Shown in pieces: positions 1-8,086 of a stretch of DNA of 64,000 bases. Origin of the DNA: Bradyrhizobium erythrophlei. GTDB lineage: Bacteria > Pseudomonadota > Alphaproteobacteria > Rhizobiales > Xanthobacteraceae. How positions within the stretch are numbered: the first letter of the stretch is position 1; every line of letters begins with the position of its first letter. The stretch covers positions 3,286,001 to 3,350,000 of the forward strand of contig NZ_LT670849.1 of NCBI RefSeq assembly GCF_900142985.1, written 5' to 3'. The position numbers were made by a program, and so were the translations under genes. The notes below the pieces were generated by a model that was given only the letters and a program-made list of their open reading frames with translations, was not told the DNA's origin and made no database searches.

Positions 1-1
1 T

Positions 2-478
2 CGCTTTGTTGCGGTGCTGCTCGATCTGTTGCGGGTCGAGAAATTCGAAAGCCGCGTCATGGTGCAGTCGTTCGATTGGCGGACGCTGCAACTGGTGCAG
101 AAACTCGCGCCGGAAATCCCGACCGTGTATCTGACGGTGCAAGGCGGAAGAGATCCGACGGTTTTCTCCGACAAGGCATCGGAATGGACCGCCGGCTTCA
201 ATCCGGCCGAGCACGGAAAATCGATTCCGCGCACCATCAAGGCGGCGGGCGGCGTGATCTGGTCGCCCTATCTTCGCGACCTCACGCCGGAAGCGGTCAC
301 GGAGTGCCATACGCTCGGTCTCAAGGTCGTGGTGTGGACCGCCAACCAGCCTGCCGATATCGCGCGGCTGATCGATATGGGTGTGGACGGAATCATCTCC
401 GACCGGCCGGATTTGCTGCGCCAGACGGCCGCCGAGAAGGGCATTGCGCTGCCGGCCGCTCACCCTGTGACGCCATAA
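2..478 (+). CDS. Glycerophosphodiester phosphodiesterase, C-terminal part (5' end outside window)
   Basis: The open frame runs in from the window edge, so only about the last 158 residues are seen. The C-terminal stretch VVVWTANQ followed by a Gly-Val-Asp-Gly-Ile-Ile-Ser-Asp-Arg-Pro segment is the usual end of the GDPD TIM barrel, where the final strand and the DRPD loop close the active site. Family members hydrolyse glycerophosphodiesters to glycerol-3-phosphate and an alcohol. The metal-binding N-terminal half is not visible, so activity cannot be judged. The gene converges on the cyclase gene downstream, separated by a palindromic repeat. Confidence 0.85.
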   Translation, partial: RFVAVLLDLLRVEKFESRVMVQSFDWRTLQLVQKLAPEIPTVYLTVQGGRDPTVFSDKASEWTAGFNPAEHGKSIPRTIKAAGGVIWSPYLRDLTPEAVTECHTLGLKVVVWTANQPADIARLIDMGVDGIISDRPDLLRQTAAEKGIALPAAHPVTP

Positions 479-493
479 GGTTTGAGACATCTC

Positions 494-594
494 GGCCTCG
501 CCCTTCGAGACGACGCTTCGCGTCTCCTCAGGACGAGGTGAAATAGCGTTCCTCATGGTGAGGAGCGCGGCTTCGCGCGTCTCGAACCATCAGG
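494..594. repeat. Interspersed palindromic repeat, CTCATGGTGAGGAG type, copy 1
   Basis: Short nested palindromes (GAGACG..CGTCTC, then CCTCATGGTGAGG) lie between two convergent genes. The same words recur at 2431-2650 and 41000-41198. It could act as a bidirectional terminator for the GDPD and cyclase genes. That it is a genome-wide dispersed repeat is an inference from the copies in this window. Confidence 0.6.
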
Positions 595-609
595 CCATAG
601 GTCTGAACC

Positions 610-1296
610 TTACATCCCGAACACGGCGACCGCGCGGATCGGCGATGCCGTGCCGCCGCGCCACTTCATCGGCAGGCCGATGAAAGTGAAGGGACCGGCG
701 CCGAGCAGGGTCTCGAGATGGCACAGGCTTTCGATATGGGTAATGCCGAGTTCGAAACAGGCCTTGTGCACGAGCAGGTTCTCCGGACCTTCCGGTCCCG
801 GCCGCATCGAATCGATGCCGAAATGCACCACGCCTTTTTGCGCGAGCCACTCGGTCGCCTTCACGTTGACGCCGGAATTCTCCGTCGCATATTCCTTGCG
901 CGGAAACGTCCGCTCGTGATGGCCGGTACAAAGCAGCACCGTGCCGCCTTTCGGCACCGGATGGCCTGATTTCTCGACCGCCGCTTCGAGATCGGCCGGC
1001 GTGATCTCGGCGCGGGGTGCGATGTGGCGCAGGTCGATGCAGATACCCGGCACGATGCAGTTCTCGAGCGGATATTGATCGATCCCCTCGCCGCGCTTGT
1101 CGAAATGCAGGGGCGCGTCGATATGGGTGCCGCCATGGTCGGGCATGGCGAAGTACATCGATGCAAGCCCGTGCACCTTGCCGCCGTCGGCAAAGGATTC
1201 TTCGTGAGTCTTCCACATGCCGTGAATGATGGCGGAATGGCCGGGATAGTTCGGGGTGCGATGGTAAAGCTCGCGGCTGAGATCGACGATCTTCAC
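610..1296 (-). CDS. Cyclase family protein (kynurenine formamidase-like)
   Basis: A 228-residue protein of the cyclase/KynB superfamily, metal-dependent hydrolases that open amide or lactone bonds. The signature HGGTHIDAPLHF lies near residues 54-65 and supplies the metal-binding His and Asp residues; a second conserved HFGID segment follows. The start is GTG with an AAAGGA ribosome site about 7 nt upstream. The gene begins 25 bp after the stop of a tripartite-tricarboxylate-type binding protein, so the two are probably one operon that imports and hydrolyses the same small acid. The substrate is unknown; similar proteins are often annotated loosely as cyclases. Confidence 0.9.
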   Translation of the reverse strand: MKIVDLSRELYHRTPNYPGHSAIIHGMWKTHEESFADGGKVHGLASMYFAMPDHGGTHIDAPLHFDKRGEGIDQYPLENCIVPGICIDLRHIAPRAEITPADLEAAVEKSGHPVPKGGTVLLCTGHHERTFPRKEYATENSGVNVKATEWLAQKGVVHFGIDSMRPGPEGPENLLVHKACFELGITHIESLCHLETLLGAGPFTFIGLPMKWRGGTASPIRAVAVFGM

Positions 1297-1321
1297 GAAG
1301 GGTCCTTTCTTGCTCTTGTTG

Positions 1322-2347
1322 TCACACCGGCTTGATGCCGGCTTTGGCGATGACGTCGTGCCATTTCGGCACCTCCGTCACGATGCGCTGGCGCAAGCCG
1401 TCCGAGCCGTTGGCGATGACTTCGAAACCGTTGATGCGCAACTGCTCGACAATTTCCGGCTTCTTCATGACCTCGACCGACTTCGCCGACAATCGCGCAA
1501 CGATATCCGGCGGCGTCTTGGCCGGCGCCAGGAAGGCCTGAAACGTGTCGGCAATGAAATCCGTGTAGCCGAGTTCGATCATGGTCGGGACGTCAGGCAG
1601 ATCGACCCAGCGCCGGGCGCCTGTGACCGCAAGCGCCTTGATCGAACCGTTTTCGATATAGGGAATGGCGGGCGGCAGCGCGGTCACCGCAAGCTGGGTC
1701 GTGCCGCCGAGCAGCGCCTGGATCGCGGGGCCCGCGGCGGAAAACGGCACATGGGTGATCTCGATGCCGCCGACAATCTTGAGCAGTTCGCCGGAGAGAT
1801 GCGGCGTGGTGCCGGCACCCGGGCTCGCATAGTTGAACGCATCGGGCTTTGCCTTGACGCGCGCGATCAGCTCCGCAATCGAATTGATGCCGAGCTTGGG
1901 ATCGATCATGATCGCGTTGGGTGAGGTGCCGAGTTCGGCGATCGGCGCGAAATCCTTGAAGGGATCGTACGGGACCGTGGCGTAGAGGCTGGGATTGACG
2001 ACATAGGCGCTCGAGGTGACGAGCAGCGTATAACCGTCGGCCTCCGCATGCGCCGTATAGCCGATCCCGATATTGCCGCCGGCGCCGGAGCGGTTTTCGA
2101 CAATGACATTGCCGGAAAGTGCGATGCCGAGATTCTGGCCGAGAATTCGCGCCATGATGTCGGTCGGGCCCGCGGGCGCAAACGGCACGATGATCCTGAT
2201 CGGCCGCTCCGGATAGCGGGCAGCGAGTGCCCGCCTGACGCCGAACGCCGGCACGGCTGCCGCGGTAGCCGCAAGGCTTACAGCTTTGAGGCTTGCAGCT
2301 TTCAGAAATTGCCGGCGCGAGGGCAGGGGGCTCTTGTGGCGAGGCAT
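1322..2347 (-). CDS. Tripartite tricarboxylate transporter (TTT/Bug) family substrate-binding protein
   Basis: A 341-residue extracytoplasmic binding protein. The N-terminus contains SRRQFLKAA, a twin-arginine signal, then a long Ala-rich stretch. The mature start (YPERPIRIIVPFAPAGPTD) is the hallmark of the Bug/TctC family, which binds carboxylates in the periplasm. The frame is open further upstream, but the ATG at 2347 is chosen because GGGAGAA lies 6 nt before it and the signal peptide begins there. No TctA/TctB membrane partners are in view, which is usual for the many orphan Bug proteins. Likely co-transcribed with the cyclase gene. Confidence 0.93.
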   Translation of the reverse strand: MPRHKSPLPSRRQFLKAASLKAVSLAATAAAVPAFGVRRALAARYPERPIRIIVPFAPAGPTDIMARILGQNLGIALSGNVIVENRSGAGGNIGIGYTAHAEADGYTLLVTSSAYVVNPSLYATVPYDPFKDFAPIAELGTSPNAIMIDPKLGINSIAELIARVKAKPDAFNYASPGAGTTPHLSGELLKIVGGIEITHVPFSAAGPAIQALLGGTTQLAVTALPPAIPYIENGSIKALAVTGARRWVDLPDVPTMIELGYTDFIADTFQAFLAPAKTPPDIVARLSAKSVEVMKKPEIVEQLRINGFEVIANGSDGLRQRIVTEVPKWHDVIAKAGIKPV

Positions 2348-2430
2348 CGTTTTCTCCCTGGGCTTTTGATGCATCTCAGCATATGCGGCGCCGTCGTGAA
2401 AGCCGTGACGCCGCATGGCCCCGCCTTCGA

Positions 2431-2650
2431 GCCTCATGGTTCTCCTGGCGATGCCTTGCATCGTCCAGAGACGGCGCCCTTTGGTGTGCACCGTTCGCAA
2501 CGACCTCGCAGGCTCGGTCTGCTCGGGTGCGCGCGCCTCCTCACCATGAGGGCCAATATCTCCGCTCGCCGCGGCCTCATCCTGAGGAGCCGCCAACGGG
2601 TCCGCGCAAAGCTCGGCCCGATGACAGGCTCCGCGGCGTCTCGAAGGATG
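2431..2650. repeat. Interspersed repeat, CTCATGGTGAGGAG type, copy 2
   Basis: Begins CCTCATGGTTCTCCTGGCGATGC, passes CTCACCATGAGGGC and ends near CATCCTGAGGAGCCGC and GTCTCGAAGGATG. The segment at 41000-41198 carries the same ordered words in reverse-complement orientation, so these are two inverted copies of one ~200 bp element. Confidence 0.65.
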
Positions 2651-3180
2651 GTCCCAAGCACAGCTACCCGTTCCCGCGGCCTCGTCAGTCCGGGCTATGC
2701 CAAATACGGTCCCTCCGAAACAGAGGGCGCAGGGAATGCCGGGCGCCGGTTAGCGCCCGCAGCCTCGCGTGCAAATGAAAAAAGCACGCAAGTTATTCAC
2801 CACGGTCGAAACCGGACACATCCGGCATTCCCCGCACGATGGTTTTAACGGGTTCCTTCGCACTCTCCCCGGGGATCGGGCTTTCTTGCCCCCGTCGCCG
2901 GCGCGATGCGCGAGCATCGTCGCCAACTTGACATCAGCGTCGAGATGTTAGGACCATGCGACTTCGCCGTCCGCAACGGCGCGCTCGTCATGCGCATCGT
3001 CGCGTCCACCGCATCTCCTGCTCAACGTTCAGTGACGATCGCGAAACGCCCCTCTTCTCGGGCAGGAGACGCGCGGAGAATTGCCAGCGATTTGCCCGTC
3101 GTCACAAGCGAAGGCGTCTGCGACACATTGGCACGACGGGCAAATCAGGTGGCGCTACCAAAAACTGTCAAGGCTTCGTC

Positions 3181-3299
3181 GTCGTCCTTGCGAAAGCAAG
3201 GACCCATACGCCGCGGCTTCTCTTGAGGCAAAGCGCCCGACGGCTTTCTGTCAAACACGACGATCGGTGGTTATGGGTCCCTGCGTTCGCAGGGACGAC
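3181..3299. repeat. Paired-hairpin repeat GTCGTCC..GGGACCCATA..TATGGGTCCC..GGGACGAC, copy a
   Basis: Two hairpins face each other: GTCCTTGCGAAAGCAAGGACCC at the left and GGGTCCCTGCGTTCGCAGGGAC at the right, with CCATA and TATGG at their inner edges. Related copies are at 10861-10996, 22467-22582 and 46488-46627. The layout resembles BIME/REP pairs. Confidence 0.75.
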
Positions 3300-3311
3300 A
3301 GATTGGTAATT

Positions 3312-3563
3312 TCACCCCCGACTGAGTATTTTCTTCGCCTTCGACTCCGGCCATTTGTCACCAAGCTGCCGGACGCGGACCCGCGTCCCGTCATCGGCGT
3401 TGATGAGCGCATGCGTTGCGACGTCGTCATTGATCTCGAACAGCCGCAATTCGGTTGTCGGCAGCCAGGCCAGCGTTTGGTCGATATCACCGGGGAATAT
3501 TTGCCACGCCGACCCGTCCTGCATTTTGACAATGTGGCTCTCGGAATGTTCGAGAATCTTCAT
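3312..3563 (-). CDS. Small hypothetical protein (83 aa)
   Basis: I do not recognise the family. The start at 3563 (MKILEHSES) is chosen because the frame upstream overlaps the preceding gene and has biased composition. The protein is small and soluble, with WQIFPGDIDQTLAWLP in the middle and a basic C-terminus. It begins 13 bp after the stop of the small gene at 3577-3810 and is probably co-transcribed with it. Confidence 0.6.
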   Translation of the reverse strand: MKILEHSESHIVKMQDGSAWQIFPGDIDQTLAWLPTTELRLFEINDDVATHALINADDGTRVRVRQLGDKWPESKAKKILSRG

Positions 3564-3576
3564 CGCACTACTTTCA

Positions 3577-3810
3577 TCAGCCGGCGGAATCGGACGATCC
3601 CAGGTTTTCCGGCACATGGCCGTTGCCGCCACGCGCGATGGGAATACGCGAGGGCGAAACCTCTCCATCGAGCCAGTCCTGCTCGTTGGCGAGCGCGCGC
3701 CAGGCGGCCTCCATGCGCTTGTAGCGGTTGAAGAGGGGTTCGCTGGTGGCGCCCTCTGCAAGCTGCGCGCAGTTCTCGGCGTTTTCGCGGAAGATCTCGG
3801 ATTGCTTCAT
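3577..3810 (-). CDS. Small hypothetical protein (77 aa)
   Basis: MKQSEIFRENAENCAQLAEG start, preceded by GAGGAGAGGACACC, a strong ribosome site. The middle (YKRMEAAWRALANEQDWLDG) matches a type of short, helical protein that I recall as frequent in Bradyrhizobium; its function is unknown. No signal peptide or membrane segment. Confidence 0.7.
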   Translation of the reverse strand: MKQSEIFRENAENCAQLAEGATSEPLFNRYKRMEAAWRALANEQDWLDGEVSPSRIPIARGGNGHVPENLGSSDSAG

Positions 3811-4118
3811 GGTGTCCTCTCCTCTCATGAAGAATACGTATGCTGCGGACGAGCGATTACAACGAAGTTCCAATGAAGGATCGGTAAGGCTTGCACAGGG
3901 CCACGCCGTGTCACAACGTCGCGATGGCCTGAACGATTCAGCCAGCGTTCATCTGGACGCGCGCCGGCGGCTGATTGCCGGTTCCGCCCGGTACATCAAA
4001 ACAAGACGGCGACTTCGCTGCCGATTGAGCGTACAGCCGTTACAGTCGCCGCGCTGGGCAGGCCTCCTGCGGTGACGGGAGCGAACAACACGGCTGCAAA
4101 ATTTGAGGGAGAACATCG
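3811..4118. other. Gene-free 308 bp between divergent small genes
   Basis: Nothing recognisable beyond presumed promoters for the leftward pair and the rightward gene at 4119. I searched for a GGAAC/CGTT stress promoter with correct spacing and did not find one. Confidence 0.4.
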
Positions 4119-4376
4119 ATGGCTTCGTCGGAGCACTATAGCCAAGAACTGAACGCTCAGTTTGGGCGTGCGGTCTCGCGAGGCATGTCGCACATTCTGA
4201 TCAACGCACGCGAGCTGCATTCCTCGCTCGGTGACTTTCCAGGCTCAAACGACAGGTTGGTCTCATGTCGCCTGGTGATGCGTAATGAAATGAAAGCCGG
4301 CGACGTCGTGGTGGTCGAGGAGGACCACCTGGTGGGCATGACGGTGCGCTACCTGTTGCCACGAGCGGCCCATTGA
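4119..4376 (+). CDS. Small hypothetical protein (85 aa)
   Basis: Start ATG preceded by TTTGAGGGAGAACATCG, a good ribosome site. The sequence has no obvious domain; it contains HSSLGDFPGSNDRLVSCRLV and ends VRYLLPRAAH. Soluble, no Cys motif. Its 3' end faces the two leftward zinc-ribbon genes. Function unknown. Confidence 0.65.
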   Translation: MASSEHYSQELNAQFGRAVSRGMSHILINARELHSSLGDFPGSNDRLVSCRLVMRNEMKAGDVVVVEEDHLVGMTVRYLLPRAAH

Positions 4377-4396
4377 TAGGCCGTCCGCGACCGCTA

Positions 4397-4585
4397 TCAA
4401 TGCTTCCTTGGCGCTGCCCACGCCTCCGTCACTGTGCTTTCGATGACGTGCCGCTGAACTCTCTGGCAATGCGGGCAAGCAAATGTCCGCAGATCCTGGT
4501 CCCACATGCTCGGTTCGATCACCGTCAACCTCATGGGGGAGCCGCATGCGGTGCATTGCGGGCCTTGGCTTTGTTTATCGAGCAT
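4397..4585 (-). CDS. Small zinc-ribbon protein (62 aa)
   Basis: Two CxxC knuckles are visible, C11-C14 (CTAC) and C37-C40 (CPHC), which would bind one zinc ion. AAGGGAG lies upstream of the ATG. The adjacent gene at 4610-4834 encodes a second protein with the same layout, so the pair looks duplicated. Such small ribbons may bind nucleic acid or protein; no specific role is shown. Confidence 0.75.
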   Translation of the reverse strand: MLDKQSQGPQCTACGSPMRLTVIEPSMWDQDLRTFACPHCQRVQRHVIESTVTEAWAAPRKH

Positions 4586-4609
4586 GTGGCGCTCCCTTAG
4601 AGCCAGCCC

Positions 4610-4834
4610 TTAGTTCGGCGTCCTGAGTTCGCCAGCGAGCCCGCCGGCCGCCTTCGATCTGTGGGGATCCGATGCAATAATCCTCATCTCGACTTGGTCG
4701 CATTTGGGGCATTCGAACAGCCGGCGTTCGAAACCAATTGGTCCTGCCGAAACGCGTTCAAGCATCATCCGCGTTTGGCAACGAGAGCAGCGAGCGCGCT
4801 CGATATCGGTCAAGAATGGGTCGGGTAAGGTCAC
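4610..4834 (-). CDS. Small zinc-ribbon protein (74 aa)
   Basis: GTG start with GGAGA about 7 nt upstream. Two knuckles, C16-C19 (CSRC) and C42-C45 (CPKC), 22 residues apart as in the neighbouring 62-residue protein. The 24-bp gap to the next gene on the same strand suggests co-transcription. Function unknown. Confidence 0.75.
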   Translation of the reverse strand: MTLPDPFLTDIERARCSRCQTRMMLERVSAGPIGFERRLFECPKCDQVEMRIIASDPHRSKAAGGLAGELRTPN

Positions 4835-4982
4835 GGCTTTTCTCCATACAAGGCGGGAGCGTTACCGAACTCTCGGTCACCGATGGCAGCCAACATGGCG
4901 CGGTAGTGGAGCAATCATGCTCGCTTGAGCTTCGGGATGCTGTTCAACACAGCTCACATTCCGAAGTTAATGATGGTTGGTC

Positions 4983-5660
4983 CTAGTCACGCTCTTTGAG
5001 CAGGGGCTTCTCGTGCAAAACCGCAGACAGCAGCGAGTTGTTGACCTCGATATGGCCGTTGTAGCTGATGAGCCCCAGCTTTCGAAATTTGTTCATGAAA
5101 TGGCTGACGCGGGATCGAGTGGTGCCAACCATCTCGGCCAGTGTTTCCTGGCTGATATTCGGGCTGATCCGCTGTGGCTCGCCGTCCTTGCCGAAATTGG
5201 CGAGCAGCAAAAGCAGCCGGGCAAGCCGCCGCTCGCTTGAATTGAACAGCTGGTCGATCAGGTCCTCCTCGATCCGGCTGTTCCGGGTCAGGAGATAAGA
5301 CATGAACAACTCGGAGAATTTCGGCTCATCATGGAGCGCGGTGATCATGGCTGCCTTGGCGATGGAAGTGATCACACAATCTTCCATCGCTGTTGTCGTC
5401 GATATGCGCAGTCTATGGCCATTCATGCAGCCTTCGCCGAAGAAATGCCCGGGCTCAAGGATCGCGACGACGGCCTCCTTGCCCTGTTCGGACAAGACGG
5501 TGAGCTTGACCTTCCCCTTTTGAATATAAAATACCGTCTCGGCGACGTCGCCCTGTTCGAAAATTTTCTGGTTCTTGTGAAGTTCGAGGATCGCTTTCCC
5601 GTCTCCGACTTTGGCGAGAAACTCCTTCGCGTCAAACATGTCCTTGGGTGGTTTGCTCAC
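4983..5660 (-). CDS. Crp/Fnr family transcriptional regulator
   Basis: A 225-residue regulator with an N-terminal cyclic-nucleotide-binding-type barrel (about residues 20-135; GEQ-like loop, PGHFFGEGCMNG) and a C-terminal winged helix (about 155-215) with recognition segment ISQETLAEMVGTTRSRVSHF. The Fnr-type N-terminal Cys cluster is absent, so oxygen sensing through Fe-S is unlikely; the effector is unknown. GTG start with AAGGAGG 7 nt upstream. A paired-hairpin element lies just upstream of the start, at 5718-5884. Confidence 0.93.
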   Translation of the reverse strand: MSKPPKDMFDAKEFLAKVGDGKAILELHKNQKIFEQGDVAETVFYIQKGKVKLTVLSEQGKEAVVAILEPGHFFGEGCMNGHRLRISTTTAMEDCVITSIAKAAMITALHDEPKFSELFMSYLLTRNSRIEEDLIDQLFNSSERRLARLLLLLANFGKDGEPQRISPNISQETLAEMVGTTRSRVSHFMNKFRKLGLISYNGHIEVNNSLLSAVLHEKPLLKERD

Positions 5661-5717
5661 AACGGGCCTCCTTTGGCTCGGGCGAATGTCGTCAACGCTC
5701 GCCGGCTGCCCGAGTGG

Positions 5718-5884
5718 CTAGTGGTCCGATTCTAACATTTGTATCCCGATGGGGCAGGCACTTTTGCAAATGTTAGAATCAAAGGACCACTAGCAAATAC
5801 AGGTTTCTAGTGGAGTTTTGGATTTGACATTCGCTTTACGCATTCCCGGCTACGGGGTAGCGAATGCCAAATCCACTCCACCAG
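5718..5884. repeat. 167-bp double-hairpin element, locus 1
   Basis: Hairpin A (5718-5793) has arms CTAGTGGTCC + GATTCTAACATTTG with a 3-nt bulge. A 13-nt linker (CAAATACAGGTTT) follows, then hairpin B (5807-5884) with arms CTAGTGGAG + GGATTTGACATTCGCT and a T-rich bulge. Locus 2 (15232-15397) is the same element reversed. Locus 3 (59483-59647) has the same geometry but different stem sequence. No coding capacity. Confidence 0.85.
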
Positions 5885-5928
5885 GCCTCGCGGTGTGCGG
5901 AATTGGCAGGGGAAACGCGCTTCCAGCG

Positions 5929-6135
5929 TCAGTCGTCCAACGTATGGCTTTCGCGCCATGTCTTGTTCTTGAAGAGGCTGCGAAGCGATAAAGCAATTTG
6001 CCGGTGCTGATTACGTTCGGCTCCCGGTCGGATCGACCTGGCGTACCGCAACATTTTACGCCGAATCTCGATAAAATAGGACATCTTGCGGCGGGTGTCG
6101 GGTTGCGGTTCTCGTGCTCTGTCAGGAGACGGCAT
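5929..6135 (-). CDS. Small basic hypothetical protein (68 aa)
   Basis: Start ATG follows AAAGGGGGCATC, an acceptable ribosome site. The protein is rich in Arg (RRKMLRYARSIRPG, SLRSLFKNKTWRES) and probably helical; it resembles short Bradyrhizobium proteins seen near stress genes, but I cannot name a family. An overlapping frame is also open, so the call is tentative. Confidence 0.5.
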   Translation of the reverse strand: MPSPDRAREPQPDTRRKMSYFIEIRRKMLRYARSIRPGAERNQHRQIALSLRSLFKNKTWRESHTLDD

Positions 6136-6307
6136 GATGCCCCCTTTGGATCAGGCGAGAGCTTTGCTCTCGTCACCAGTAATTGCCTGCTGCGGTGCTG
6201 TGACGAGCATCATGGCGCGGTTTCGGTCTGAGCCAGTGGTCAATTTTGCTCACATCCAGATAGAAAACGGCCTCAGTGCGGGGGGGTGGCGGTATTGTTC
6301 CAAGGTT

Positions 6308-7492
6308 TCAGGCCGGCGCGACCAGCGACGCCATGGGAACGTCGAGCGCATAGACAAAGCCGGTCGGGGCATAGTCCAGTTTGACCTGGCCCTTCAGTTG
6401 TTGGCCGAGAGAGCCGATCAAGCGCGTCCCAAAGCTATTCCGGGAAGGAGAAGATACCGAGGGACCACCTTTTTCGGACCACGTCATCTTTAGTTGTCGT
6501 TTTTCCTCGTCGACGTTCCACGCGATGTCGACGCTTCCCCCTGGCACCGACAACGCGCCGAATTTCGTCGTATTGGTGCAAAGCTCATTGAGCGTCATCG
6601 CCAGCGCGATCACCGCGCCTGACGTAATTTTGATGTCGGGTCCTGAAATCGAAAACCGGCCCCCGCCTCGGTTGTCGTACGGCTCGGTCGCGCCTCGAAT
6701 CGTGTTGGCGAGATCTGCGTTTGCCCATCGGGCCTGCAAAAGCAGGTCGTGCGCTCGACCGAGCGCGATCAGACGCCCTTCAATAGCCTGTTGGCCGTGC
6801 TCAATGCTTGACGCTGTCCGCAGGCTTTGAGACGCAATGGCGCTTACGGTTGCAAGCGTATTTTTGATCCGGTGGTGCAATTCCTCCAGGATGAGTTTCT
6901 GCAATTTATCGGCAGCCTCACGTTCCTTGGCGTCGATGCCCGCCTGTTCCAATAAAACTTCTGCGTCGATGCCAGCCTGTTCGAGCAACAAGCGAAGACT
7001 GTCGTTTTCCGCCGTCAGAAATTCATTGGAAGCCTGACCGTTTGACGCCTCCCGCGCGCGACGGCTTGGAGTTTCAACGGGGGAGAAATCGGGCAGTCCG
7101 ATTTTCAGCGCGCCTTGACCGATCATCTCCTGCATTTCCGCGATCATCTGTTTCACCTCAAGCGGCTTTCCAAAGAAGCGGCTATCGGTGGGTCTTTCGC
7201 TATTGGTCGGCGTCAATTTGCCGGACACAAGGATGATCTTGATGGATGGCCACCGTTCGTGGACGGCATACGCCAGTTTCAGGCCATCCATACTCCCGGG
7301 CATCTGAATATCCGTGAACAGAAGATCGACATCCGAGCGGGATTCAAGAATGGCGAGCGCTTCGTCGGCGTTCGCAGCTTCTATCGGGGTGAAGCCTGCG
7401 TCCTCCACGATATCCACGGCGCGCATGCGCAGCAGCATCTCGTCTTCGACGACGAGAACTTTAGGTAGTTCCGGCGTGTCATGCAAAACCAT
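6308..7492 (-). CDS. Hybrid receiver-HWE histidine kinase
   Basis: A 394-residue cytoplasmic signalling protein. A receiver domain (about 10-125) has the acidic pocket E16/D17, phospho-acceptor D61 in LLFTDIQMPG and a conserved Lys at K109. A coiled linker contains an 11-residue tandem repeat (LLEQAGIDAEV then LLEQAGIDAKE, about 169-190). The kinase part has H-box EELHHRIKNTLATV (H207) and an ATPase domain with N-box LNELCTNTTKFGA. The H-box form points to the HWE/HisKA_2 group, which in alphaproteobacteria often feeds the PhyR general stress pathway. ATG at 7492 is chosen for GAGGTCCCG upstream. Confidence 0.9.
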   Translation of the reverse strand: MVLHDTPELPKVLVVEDEMLLRMRAVDIVEDAGFTPIEAANADEALAILESRSDVDLLFTDIQMPGSMDGLKLAYAVHERWPSIKIILVSGKLTPTNSERPTDSRFFGKPLEVKQMIAEMQEMIGQGALKIGLPDFSPVETPSRRAREASNGQASNEFLTAENDSLRLLLEQAGIDAEVLLEQAGIDAKEREAADKLQKLILEELHHRIKNTLATVSAIASQSLRTASSIEHGQQAIEGRLIALGRAHDLLLQARWANADLANTIRGATEPYDNRGGGRFSISGPDIKITSGAVIALAMTLNELCTNTTKFGALSVPGGSVDIAWNVDEEKRQLKMTWSEKGGPSVSSPSRNSFGTRLIGSLGQQLKGQVKLDYAPTGFVYALDVPMASLVAPA

Positions 7493-7823
7493 CGGGACCT
7501 CGGCAGTTTCTTGGTGAGTTGAAATGACTGGTCGGTGCGGCCGCTTGCTCACGGCTTCGAATACGCAATCACGCTCCCCAAACGCCGATTGTGCATCCGC
7601 TTGTAGCACGGGCCGGATGGCAGCGCGGAATGAGGGCCGATCTAAATGTGAGCGTTTTTGCTCACCCCAGGCGGGAGAGCAGACGGGGCTTCCGGATCAA
7701 AAAGCATCACCGGTGCCGTCATCGTTTGCGGGGGGAGTATTGGACTGTGTCTGAATATCATTCTCGAAAACTGCAGAGCAACCGGCAACGGCCAACTGTA
7801 GAGAGGCAGCCGATCAAGGCCAC
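7493..7823. other. Gene-free 331 bp between two leftward kinase operons
   Basis: Contains the promoter side of the hybrid kinase gene and the 3' end of the preceding operon. A GTGAGCGTTTTTGCTCAC hairpin near 7646-7665 could be a terminator. No gene supported. Confidence 0.45.
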
Positions 7824-8075
7824 CTAACCCGCTTGCTTGTCGTCGCCTTGGAGCCCGAGCGCGGCCAGTCCGGCATTGCGTAGCCGCATCACGTTGCGTT
7901 CGCCGGTCCTCGTCGCCTCAATGATGCGCTTGGCGATGACTTCATACACGATGGCGGGTTGCCCGGTATCGTGCAGCTCATTGCAGGCGCTGTCGAAGGC
8001 CTCACCCATGATCTCGGTCACTCGATCGTCAAACACGGTACCCGCCTTTCGGATAAACGGCAGAATGGACGCCAC
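7824..8075 (-). CDS. Small hypothetical protein downstream of a sensor kinase (83 aa)
   Basis: MASILPFIRKAGTVFDD start. Helical, soluble, with EVIAKRIIEATRTGERN in the C-terminal half. It starts 11 bp after the stop of the histidine kinase gene and is almost certainly in the same operon. I do not know the family; location suggests an accessory of the kinase. Confidence 0.65.
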   Translation of the reverse strand: MASILPFIRKAGTVFDDRVTEIMGEAFDSACNELHDTGQPAIVYEVIAKRIIEATRTGERNVMRLRNAGLAALGLQGDDKQAG

Positions 8076-8086
8076 GTTGGTTTTCC

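Larger units (their letters stand above)
2348..3311. other. 964-bp gene-free region filled with interspersed repeats
   Basis: No convincing gene on either strand. It holds a CTCATGGT-type repeat (2431-2650), a 14-bp perfect inverted repeat GATTTGCCCGTCGT..ACGACGGGCAAATC (about 3089-3148) and a GTCGTCC..GGGACGAC palindrome pair (3181-3299). The middle part resembles, from memory, a long dispersed Bradyrhizobium repeat; this was not checked. Confidence 0.6.

Noticed and set aside
5850..6176. A 108-residue minus-strand frame overlapping the 68-residue protein at 5929.
   Set aside because: No ribosome site, and its end runs into the double-hairpin element; the other frame has the better start.
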